DNA of 15,080 nt from Jaenimonas drosophilae. Lineage: Eukaryota; Euglenozoa; Kinetoplastea; Trypanosomatida; Trypanosomatidae. The stretch's first letter is position 1. Every line of letters starts with the position of its first letter. Under the pieces are notes generated by a model. The model worked only from the letters and a program-made list of their open reading frames with translations. It was not told the origin of the DNA and did not search any database. This document shows, one piece after another, positions 1-7,834 of the stretch. The position numbers and the translations under genes are program-made. The stretch lies in contig JASAON010001338.1 of assembly GCA_030849065.1 (NCBI GenBank), positions 1 to 15,080 of the forward strand, given 5' to 3'.

Positions 1-202
1 CCGAGCCAGCACCTGTGTTGCCAATGGAAATGGTGATGGATGCATTGGTGTCCAGCAAGTGGGCCGACACGGCGTTGGCAACGAGTCGTTGAAACTCAGG
101 ATTTGCCGCGAGCGCCTTGGAGCTCTCCGTTGCTTCAGGTGAAGCGTCAATACCGCGAAGAACATCCACTTCGCAAGCAAAAGGCGTGGTGCTGTCGCTC
201 AT
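1..202 (-). CDS. 5' part of an unrecognised protein-coding gene (runs off the left edge)
   Basis: Reading the minus strand from an ATG at 202-200, the frame stays open for 67 codons to the window edge. The protein starts MSDSTTPFACEVDVLRGIDA and ends in the visible part with SITISIGNTGAGS. I do not recognise the family; there is no signal peptide or membrane segment in the visible part, and composition is that of an ordinary soluble protein. Support for reality: it has the same orientation as the three cyclase genes, it uses the first ATG downstream of a pyrimidine tract plus AG at 265-264, and there is no ATG in the intervening leader of about 60 nt. The overlapping plus-strand frame at 40-255 is a shadow. 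The function cannot be inferred from what is visible, and it need not be related to the cyclases, since neighbours in kinetoplastid polycistrons are usually unrelated. Confidence 0.6.
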   Translation of the reverse strand, partial: MSDSTTPFACEVDVLRGIDASPEATESSKALAANPEFQRLVANAVSAHLLDTNASITISIGNTGAGS

Positions 203-1351
203 GTGAAACAAGGAAGAGTAGCTGGTTGAGGTGTTGCGATTGGTTGGTTTTGTGAGAGTGTATCTAAGATTGTGCAGAAACAAAAACGGAGTGTGAAGAT
301 TAGTCGTGGGTTCATCATGAATTCAAACACGAAAAAGCGTCACAGTTGGGTTGAGTAGTTGTAAAGCGCAGAGAAGAATGAGCGAGCCTTGAAAGGGGCG
401 AGCAAACAGTTTCATGTAGTAGCTGTTTTTGTGTGATAATTTGGAATACACGAACACAAACAGGAAGAGAAAAAACAGTAATGAAGCGTGATCATTGTAA
501 AGTTTTTTTTCTCCGGCGGTTGCGACAGTTGCGGTATGGACGGGTTCCTTGTACTCAGTGGTGATGAGTAACCAAATTCCGACAAGGAGAGGTGGGAGGT
601 GCAAACATGTAACGAAGAATCTGAACTTACTGGGCAGGTGTTGGAGGTATTCGCAAACAGCCCGGTAAATACAGAGCCTTGACTTTGTTCGCAAAATGTG
701 CGTCCCCGCATTGTGTTGGAGGAAAAATATGTAATGCGTTGGGCGATTGTACACTGGTGGCCATGCACGTTCCTGGAATGCGTCTCACTCAACACATCTC
801 GTCAACCCAAGAATCATTTACATCGCAACCACAAACACTCAAGCAAGAAAGAAAACTACTTCTGGTTTGCACGGCAAAATTCACTTGATTTGACGAGTTC
901 TCTCACGACTTGCATCACTGTGGTTGGAATGAGTACCACCTTGATGATCGGAGTAAACACTGACTTCCACCAAAATACGGCCGAAAAACAAAGGAACGCA
1001 AACTCAAAAAAAGATGAAACATAACCATTCGTGAAATGAAACTGGCAGCAGTAGTCGCACACTCTTGATCGCCAGCTACACCTAAGACGCAACAGAAAAA
1101 AAAAAACACTGCAAACTGATATCGGTATGACCTGGTGACCCACAAAAAAAAAAGAGGGGGAATCACGATGACATTTTGAGGACGTGACTAAAATGGAATT
1201 CATCTTCAGGTCTCAGTTCATTGCACAAACTTCACCCTTGACAATGTCAGGAGGTGCATGCTGACTTGTCACAAACGTACTGCGTTGGAAAGAAACGGAA
1301 TAAAGTGCATTCACATCTTCACTATACATGAAAATTACTGCCCTTGCAACG
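203..1351 (-). other. Intergenic spacer: gene A 3' UTR plus leader of the left-edge gene
   Basis: No supportable gene in about 1.15 kb. The only ATG-initiated minus-strand frame of any length, 1203-856 (115 codons), is rich in Phe, Val, Ser and Cys because it reads through T-rich transcript sequence, and I regard it as chance. Two A-runs on the plus strand (about 1096-1108 and 1143-1160, the latter running into GAGGGGG) give strong pyrimidine tracts in the transcript. They could serve as alternative splice signals or as positioning signals for gene A polyadenylation. Confidence 0.6.
264..300 (-). promoter_or_regulatory. Candidate trans-splice acceptor for the left-edge gene
   Basis: In transcript orientation a pyrimidine-rich stretch including CTCCGTTTTTGTTTCTG is followed by CAATCTTAG, with the AG at 265-264. 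The leader from there to the ATG at 202 is about 60 nt and has no ATG. Inferred from the kinetoplastid rule of a polypyrimidine tract followed by the first AG; a second AG lies further downstream at about 223. Confidence 0.4.
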
Positions 1352-4216
1352 CTACTGCTCTGACAAACAGAACTTCCCGCTGTCAGCCTGATCCAGTGGG
1401 AAAGTAGTTAAAACCGCAAATGATGTCATTTCATGTGCACGTGCGTCGAACATACGACCTCCGAGTGCACTGTGTACCACCTCAAACAGCTGCATGGGCT
1501 CTGTAATTCCCTTGAGTTCTCTTGGGCCAACATCCTTAAAGGAAACATAAGAGGATAACGGCCTAACGGACGGAGTGGCGGGAGAGCTCGGGGTTCCAGG
1601 GAGTGACTTGTCCAGGAGGCACGAAAATGTGATGGAGCGTTCGTTCGTGGTGCCAATATCATAACCTGTTAATAGTCGTGGACGAGGCTCCGTCATGAAT
1701 CCTGGAATTGCATGGAGTGCATCTAGCGCAGCCTTGGTCATGAGCACTTGGCCACCACACGCAGAGGCTTCCACGCGGGCAGCACAGTTCACGTCAGGTC
1801 CATAGTAGTCGTAGCGTTGATGCACTGTATCGTACACCGCAGACACATCCGTACAGTAGTGAATGCCAATACGAATGCGTAGTGAGTCATCACGCCAGCA
1901 TACCGGATCGCCACCTCCTTGCGGATTATCAATCATCTTGAAACCTTCTGTGATGGGAACGCGCATAAACTCCAGCTGAATCGCCAGAGCGATCTTCAGA
2001 GCTGTGAGGGCATCCTTTGTGGCAATGAGGAAACTGTCTCCCACAGTCTTCACCTCATATCCGTTGTAGTCCGTTACAACACCTCGGATAATTCGGTGGT
2101 GGTTTTGAATAGCTGCCGCCATAACTTCGTGATTGGATTGCCACAGTCGCGTACTGGCTTCCACATCTGTGAAGATGAGGCAAAAGGGCTCTGCGCTATC
2201 CGGTGCTCCAACGTTCTTCAGGTCGAGTGTTCCCGAAAGATGGGCATTGGAAAACTCATCATTCCATGCTTCAACCATATAATCCCAGAACTCACCCATG
2301 GCGTGCTGAGCGTTCGGGGTCCATAGTTCATGGTTGCGCATGTAGTGGCCGCATGTATCCAAAAAGGGCTGACGAAAGTGGTTCATGATTGCCATGTTGA
2401 GACCTAAAAGCATGTGCTGCTCTCCTAAATCATCTAGATAATCGTCCACTGCTGCTTCGTCCTCTAGGTTATCCACGATTCGAAGCAGCGCATTCATTGC
2501 TCGATCTCCCGTGCGCGCACTGCTCACAGCTGCAAAGCGCTCCACCATCTTTTGCAATGAAGTATCTGAAGTGTCATTGGCCATCTTCTTCGCCTTTTGA
2601 TACATCTCAGAGAAGAAGAAGTGCTCGCGATCATCATCTGCGTTACCACACTGTCGCTCAGCCAAAACGCTCATGATGCTCTGTATGTGGTGCGACCACG
2701 CAACACGATGCTCTTGCTCAAAGATTGCACCACGCTCAGTCTGAGCACCTTTGGATAGCAGCTCAATAATGGAGCGCCAAAAAATTTTCCACATGGCATC
2801 CGTTCGGTGATACACGTCGTCAGGTAGGTACTTTGGATATACACGCATGAATGCGTTTTGAAGAATTACATAGTGTTCGTGATGGACTCCGTACAAGCGA
2901 TGCCGTGCGCCGGCTTCCGTGAGCACACTCAAAATTTCGTCAGGTTTTGTGTACTGAACAACGGCGAGATGGATCATTCCCATGATCTTGTTTGGCACAC
3001 TAACTTGAGGCAACAGCTCTTCTCTCGAAGAGGGGCAGGTTGCAATGACCTCCGTCATGAGATCCTTACTAAAGAGGTCGTACTGGTCCAGGAGCAAAAT
3101 CCACGACTGGAGCATCGCAGAAATGTCCATGGCAACCGCAGAAACTCCGTTGATGGCATCGTGGGTAGCCGCAATGCACTCCGCCTGCTCCACACACAGC
3201 GCAAACGGATTTGAAATTGGTGAACCTTCGTTGCTCCGAAGTCCTTCGCTGCCCACAATGGGCGATGCTTGAACCGTGGGGCAGTGAAACAGCTTGTGTA
3301 CGTGGGTCCGCTGGCGTCGATGCGCGCTATGCCCGTGGCTACGAGACGTGATGGTGGAGCTGATGCCGAGTTGAGAGGATTGCTCAATGGTGCTCACGGC
3401 CTTGGCTGAGACACCAGCTGGTCGGTCCTTCTCATCAAGTTGAAATCCCACCGTATTTCCTTCCCGTTGGTATGTAGTGAAGTGAGACGGTTCAAATGGG
3501 TGATCTTCTTCCATCAGCTCGCGAAGCAGCACGTGCGCATCATCCTTCTCATCATTCACAACCATTAAGCGATCGGTAGATGTGGTTGTCGGGGACTGCC
3601 CTGAAAGGTCGTCGCCGCTCTCTCGAGGCTGCCGCCCCGCCACCTCACTAAGATCCAACGCAAGTGCCATCACTGCCTTTACCTCAGCGGAAGTGAGCAC
3701 ACGTCCGCCTTGGTTGTTCTCGGACGGGCATGCATTCTCCATCCCATCCCCATCCGACATACGGCTCTGTAAATAGGAACGAAAGTATGAGATGTGTTGG
3801 GTAAGCGAGCTCTCGTGCGGAGTGGGCGCAAGTGACGGGATAAGGCGGGGAGGCCCACCACTGCCTGGTCGATGCTTGCCGGAGGATGGACGCAGAATAG
3901 GAAGGGGCGGTGTTGGTGGTGCGAACGCCCGTTGAATAGGTGAATGAGTCACCAGAGCGTCTGTACCAAGTGGGTTTGTTGGTGTCTCCGACGGAGAAGG
4001 AGAGTTGTCTGTATCGCTCGGCTTCTCTTCTGCTTCCTGAGATCTCGTTGAGGCTGAAACGAGCGTGGCAGCGCTGCTCACACATGCCTGCAGTGGGTTG
4101 CGTTGAGACTTGTGCGGGGCAGCGGGTCGACGCCCTACAGCAAGTGAGGTTTGGCTTGCACTCAGCGGTCGAGGGTTTGAGGCTGTTGAGCTCGCTTTAG
4201 AAGAACCTGAACCCAT
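1352..4216 (-). CDS. Gene A: soluble dual-globin, class III adenylate cyclase (HemAC-like), predicted N-myristoylated
   Basis: A 954-residue protein predicted to convert ATP to cAMP under control of heme/globin sensor domains. The start is the ATG at 4216-4214; the frame is open upstream to 4303 but only from a GTG, and no ATG lies between the candidate splice AG at 4440 and 4216. It begins MGSGSSK, a good N-myristoylation signal (Gly2, Ser6, Lys7). Residues 2-360 are low-complexity, Ser/Pro-rich, with PPTPPLP near 101 and a His-rich basic patch near 293-311. Globin 1 is about 365-491, with an A-helix Trp in LQSW and proximal His439 in GARHRLYGV. Globin-like 2 is about 506-653, with His601 in GEQHMLLGL. 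The cyclase is about 677-841: metal Asp684 (FTDVEAST) and Asp727 (VGDSF), adenine-selecting Lys723 (EVKTVGD) and Asp803 (YDYYG), transition-state Asn810 and Arg814 (VNCAAR). A tail with ELKGITEP follows. There is no transmembrane segment. The stop is TAG. The family is known from Leishmania HemAC; the second globin-like domain is my reading. Confidence 0.93.
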   Translation of the reverse strand: MGSGSSKASSTASNPRPLSASQTSLAVGRRPAAPHKSQRNPLQACVSSAATLVSASTRSQEAEEKPSDTDNSPSPSETPTNPLGTDALVTHSPIQRAFAPPTPPLPILRPSSGKHRPGSGGPPRLIPSLAPTPHESSLTQHISYFRSYLQSRMSDGDGMENACPSENNQGGRVLTSAEVKAVMALALDLSEVAGRQPRESGDDLSGQSPTTTSTDRLMVVNDEKDDAHVLLRELMEEDHPFEPSHFTTYQREGNTVGFQLDEKDRPAGVSAKAVSTIEQSSQLGISSTITSRSHGHSAHRRQRTHVHKLFHCPTVQASPIVGSEGLRSNEGSPISNPFALCVEQAECIAATHDAINGVSAVAMDISAMLQSWILLLDQYDLFSKDLMTEVIATCPSSREELLPQVSVPNKIMGMIHLAVVQYTKPDEILSVLTEAGARHRLYGVHHEHYVILQNAFMRVYPKYLPDDVYHRTDAMWKIFWRSIIELLSKGAQTERGAIFEQEHRVAWSHHIQSIMSVLAERQCGNADDDREHFFFSEMYQKAKKMANDTSDTSLQKMVERFAAVSSARTGDRAMNALLRIVDNLEDEAAVDDYLDDLGEQHMLLGLNMAIMNHFRQPFLDTCGHYMRNHELWTPNAQHAMGEFWDYMVEAWNDEFSNAHLSGTLDLKNVGAPDSAEPFCLIFTDVEASTRLWQSNHEVMAAAIQNHHRIIRGVVTDYNGYEVKTVGDSFLIATKDALTALKIALAIQLEFMRVPITEGFKMIDNPQGGGDPVCWRDDSLRIRIGIHYCTDVSAVYDTVHQRYDYYGPDVNCAARVEASACGGQVLMTKAALDALHAIPGFMTEPRPRLLTGYDIGTTNERSITFSCLLDKSLPGTPSSPATPSVRPLSSYVSFKDVGPRELKGITEPMQLFEVVHSALGGRMFDARAHEMTSFAVLTTFPLDQADSGKFCLSEQ
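1680..2059 (-). repeat. Cyclase-core homology block, copy A (gene-conversion tract)
   Basis: This 380 bp of gene A's catalytic domain aligns without indels to 8082-8461 in gene B. Segments 1680-1901 and 1968-2059 differ at only about 4 and 2 positions respectively, while the intervening 75 bp differ at about 20. Against gene C (12747-13048) the comparable parts differ at about 4 positions in 158 and 3 in 143. Similarity drops abruptly outside the block. Confidence 0.85.
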
Positions 4217-4438
4217 CCTGCAAGAGCCAGCGCCACGGGCAGCCGCAAGGAGAGCTGAGGGAACTCCCTTGTTCTTGAGTGGAAGAGAAGGGTGGTGGGA
4301 CACCAGATCGTAACGTGGCCTTCACAGGAAGGCTCACTTAATGTCTGAGATGGTTGATATGGGAAAAGAAACAACGTCAACAACAACAAATAGTTCGTCT
4401 CAACCAAGCCTGTAGCGGGAAGTAGTATGCGTGGAAGG

Positions 4439-4480
4439 CTGTTGATTGGACGAGAGAAAAAGAAAAAGAGAAAAAAAATC
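4439..4480 (-). promoter_or_regulatory. Candidate polypyrimidine tract and trans-splice AG for gene A
   Basis: The transcript strand holds a nearly pure pyrimidine tract of about 28 nt (4478-4451: T8 then CTCTTTTTC-type sequence). The next AG is at 4440-4439. The leader from there to the ATG at 4216 is about 222 nt and contains no ATG, which supports 4216 as the true start codon. A weaker and nearer tract (CCCTTCTCTTCCACTCAAG, about 4294-4276) is an alternative. Confidence 0.5.
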
Positions 4481-4564
4481 GTGGCAGTGGGACTGATAAA
4501 ACAGAGAACAAAGGGCCAACAACAACAAAAAGAACAACAGTCCCAACTACCAATATGGGAGCTT

Positions 4565-4592
4565 GGGGGAAAAAAGCGGGGGGAAAAAAGCG
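4565..4592. repeat. Two perfect copies of a 14-bp unit inside a long pyrimidine tract
   Basis: On the plus strand the unit GGGGGAAAAAAGCG is repeated exactly twice (4565-4578, 4579-4592) and is followed by GGAGGGAAAG. In the transcript this is a C5-6/T6 pyrimidine tract of over 40 nt, a second candidate trans-splicing signal for gene A. It probably arose by slippage. Confidence 0.75.
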
Positions 4593-7500
4593 GGAGGGAA
4601 AGAAAACAAAAGTGTCTGCGACGAGGTGGACCCACTCCTAGCCTCAACCACAGAAGGAGGAGTAGATTTGATAGGAGGAGAACGAATACCGGGTGAAATT
4701 GCTCGTCACTACAAGGGTTGAGTAAGACAACTGGGCAAAAGGCTGAGACCGATCCGTCGGCGTGAGGTAGCTTCGCTGTCGGGTGTGATAAATGGAGAAG
4801 AGCTGTGCACAGCGTTCGGACTAGGTCTTTTGTGATGGTCGTAAATAACCCTCTTCAGGACAACTGGAGCTCTCAATCTGCTTCTCAAAAATAAGACGAC
4901 TTGACGGCAGATGAAGGGCCTGCGCCACAATAGTTGCAGCGCTGCAACGGACGAGCAGTTCAATTCAGGAAGACGCAAAAATGCCTACTTTGCATAGCAA
5001 CGGCAGCAAAAAGAAAACAACTGATGGGAAGATAAAGCAGCACGTCAAAAGCAATGAGATTCAACTGAGTACACCTGGACCTCAGTGTTACGCTGCAGGA
5101 AGATTTCAGTGGCTAAGGAAACGATTCCTCGTTGGGGCCACGAAAACAATGGAGGAGTTACCGCTGCTGTTTCCTCCAAGCCTACGAGCGAAGTACTAGT
5201 CGCAGTTGATTGTAGAAGACAGAGAAAAGGAAGAAGTGAATTGGAAGATGGAAGGAGAGAGACTTTGCGAGCTGGAGTATGAAACATGTGTGTATTCTTC
5301 GACACAATCACTCAGGAGTATTATTTTATTTTTGAGATGTCAGAATGCTGTTCAATAACGCACTCCGTCCGATGCGGGTAGAATTAAAGTCATCCTGTGA
5401 GACCCTTCACACCTGAAGATCCTCAGTCCTCAACAAAACGTTTGGGAGAGCTCCAAAATACAACAGAGCTCCCTCGATGCCTCTCCACATAGCCTATCCA
5501 CTGGAGTACGCCACCCGCAGTATTGCGTGAATAAGCAGCACAGCAAACCCAACGACACAGGAGCACTGAGTACGGAAGGAATGGGTCTCCTGGCGAACGC
5601 TTTCTTACACCAATCACAACCATAGGATGGAGTATCTTGGGGGAGGGGAAAAAACAAGAATGAAGACGGTAAACACAGCAATCATGAACAAAAATGGTGG
5701 GCAATGACCACCTTTATTATTCTTAGTACCCTGGATCGATAGTCAGTCGTTATGGATTCCAGGATGGAGTGAAAAAAGGGGGTGGGACGCATAGATAAAT
5801 AAAAAAAAGCGTGCATACGGGAATACACCACACACTGCCACAATGCAGGTAGTGAGCATAGTCCATCCGTCACTAGTATCGTCGACGCTGGTTCTCCCAT
5901 CAATGAAACCTGCGCGCTGGCTTTCACCAACAGCCGCAGAGATCCTCGCGTACGTTCAGTCGTCCTCGCAAAACACACGGAAGCTCCACCTGGAGGTGCA
6001 AATCTTCCAGGAAAACAGAAGACACACAAATGGTGGGAACTAAGGTATCTCCACAAAACGTGGAATTGTGATGGGGGAAGGGGGGAGGAGGAAACAACCA
6101 AAAAAACGTGAAATCAATAAAAATCAGTTCGCAAAAGCCCACCAAAAAACGTTCGATCTGAAAAGAGGGGGAGAAGTGGAAAACGGAGGCACTGTGTATG
6201 TGTGATGCTGAGCCACCTGGTGTGCAAAAAGGAGTGCCGATGGTTGGCATGACAGATGATCCGCAAATGGGGGAGGGCAAGTGAGAATGTACGCTCAAGA
6301 ACAGAAAAAAAACACATCAAAAAGAAGCAAAATCGGCTACTGGTACAAGGCAGAGAATAGAAAACTCCAACTGAAAGTGATTTCCATAAATCTGCCTTGC
6401 ATTGGTCCAGATAACCATTCTCGAGCTGCAGCTACAGCTCAGCCGCAACAAGACCAAAAAAAAAAGAGTGCTCCACATTTTTCAGATGTTCAACTCGATT
6501 GGCAGTGGGGACATCCACGTATCGCCACAGCAGACCAGTTGTTAACCACGACGCTCAAGTGAGAAAAATGGTCCAAGTCCCGTGTAGGGAGACGTTGTGT
6601 CTTTGTCATGGTAGAGCAGGCGTTGTGCGACGGCACAGCAACAACAGCAAAACAAGAAAAAGAAAAAGAAGAAAACTAATTTTTTTGGAAAAAGTGAGAT
6701 GACATAACAGCCAAGGCAACAACAACAAACAGCGAACATTTAAAAAGAAAAAAGACTGAAACGCCCCAAACACATGTCTGCATCGGCAGCTTTCGAAAGC
6801 ATGAACAAGGAATCCATCGGACAACAAGAAAAGCCAGCTGAGTCACTGTCATTCTTAAAGCTTCTCTCAATAGATCTGAGAAGCAACCGAAGTAGCAATC
6901 AGCAGCAAATCACAGCCAATTGAACTGCGCCAAGTCAATCCAGGAAGCTACCTCAGAAATAGGGAGCAGATGATCAGTCCAAACCGCAACACAAAAATGC
7001 CTCCGTCAAAGCACAAGGGGGGAAAATCATCAAAAGAGAAAAAAAACAGAACGAAAGCAGGTGGTGCTTTTGTGGCAGCTCGGTACCCGTACGTGAACTA
7101 GAGGGAACGCATACATGGCACTAGGCAATGAATTGCAAGAGTTATACAGTTCAAAAAGAGAAAAAGCTCAGTCAAGTGGGTTATCATAAAAAGAGCCAGA
7201 AGAAAAAAAGAAAGCATGAAAAAAAAGAGGGTGTATGCGCGCGAACAAAAATTTGAACTGAGGGAAACAACTTCACAAAACAGTGAAAAAGAAAAAGAAA
7301 TGAGTCTTCATCCAAAGTATCCCCAAAACAACATCACCCACCAACAGCTGTTGGGGAAGGAGAATTAGAAGAGTGGACGGTGGACATCACTCAGCTGCGG
7401 CAATTGGAAAAACAAATGAAGACGAAGACGGGAACTTCGGAAGGCACAACAACAACAAAAGACACTACATACAGGAAACAGAGCCACAGAATGTGGCTAA

Positions 7501-7834
7501 GTGCGGGAAGCTAGCTTCCATTATCTACCAGACGTCACTTGAGAGGACAGTTGCTGACCACAAAAACAAACACGTTATCGTTTTCTTCGCCGATGTTCCC
7601 TTACTCTCCGGCACACACAAAAACACGTGATCAGCCAGTCACACAGATTACCCCCCAAGAACCTGTCTCACGTTTTATAAATTATGACTCTAGCAGACAC
7701 ACAAGTACTGCCAGACAGAATTTCATCTCTTCTATTTGTTGACCTACGCAGCCACTCACACGAATTTTTCCAGCTCCTCCTTATTCATTCCAAGATCCAA
7801 GAAGCGTGTCGCTCTTATCCACGTGGGACCTCCA

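Larger units (their letters stand above)
4217..7834 (-). other. Long intergenic spacer: gene B 3' UTR and gene A leader
   Basis: There is no coding region I can support in 3.6 kb. The longer open frames begin only at TTG or GTG (for example 6101-5682 and 4647-4162 on the minus strand) or have repetitive, T-rich-derived composition. The plus strand is purine-rich throughout, with purine tracts at about 4450-4478, 4565-4610, 6651-6677, 7020-7060, 7197-7230 and 7284-7300, which are pyrimidine tracts in the transcript. Short (CAA)n runs recur near 4378, 4517, 6718 and 7446. No tRNA-like box or snoRNA motif was recognised. The spacer is about three times longer than the other two. Confidence 0.6.

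Noticed and set aside
856..1203. ATG-initiated minus-strand frame of 115 codons with hydrophobic stretches
   Set aside because: Its Phe/Val/Cys richness comes from reading T-rich pyrimidine tracts of a UTR; it shows no recognisable domain.
4217..4303. 29-codon N-terminal extension of gene A (GTG start)
   Set aside because: GTG is not an expected start in this lineage; the stretch looks like leader sequence with a pyrimidine tract, and the ATG at 4216 fits a scanning start.
4162..4647. 161-codon minus-strand frame overlapping the 5' end of gene A
   Set aside because: It starts at TTG, is Phe/Leu/Ser-rich because of the pyrimidine tracts, and overlaps gene A in another frame.
5682..6101. 139-codon minus-strand frame in the long spacer
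   Set aside because: It starts at TTG, not ATG, has no recognisable motif, and sits in low-complexity sequence.
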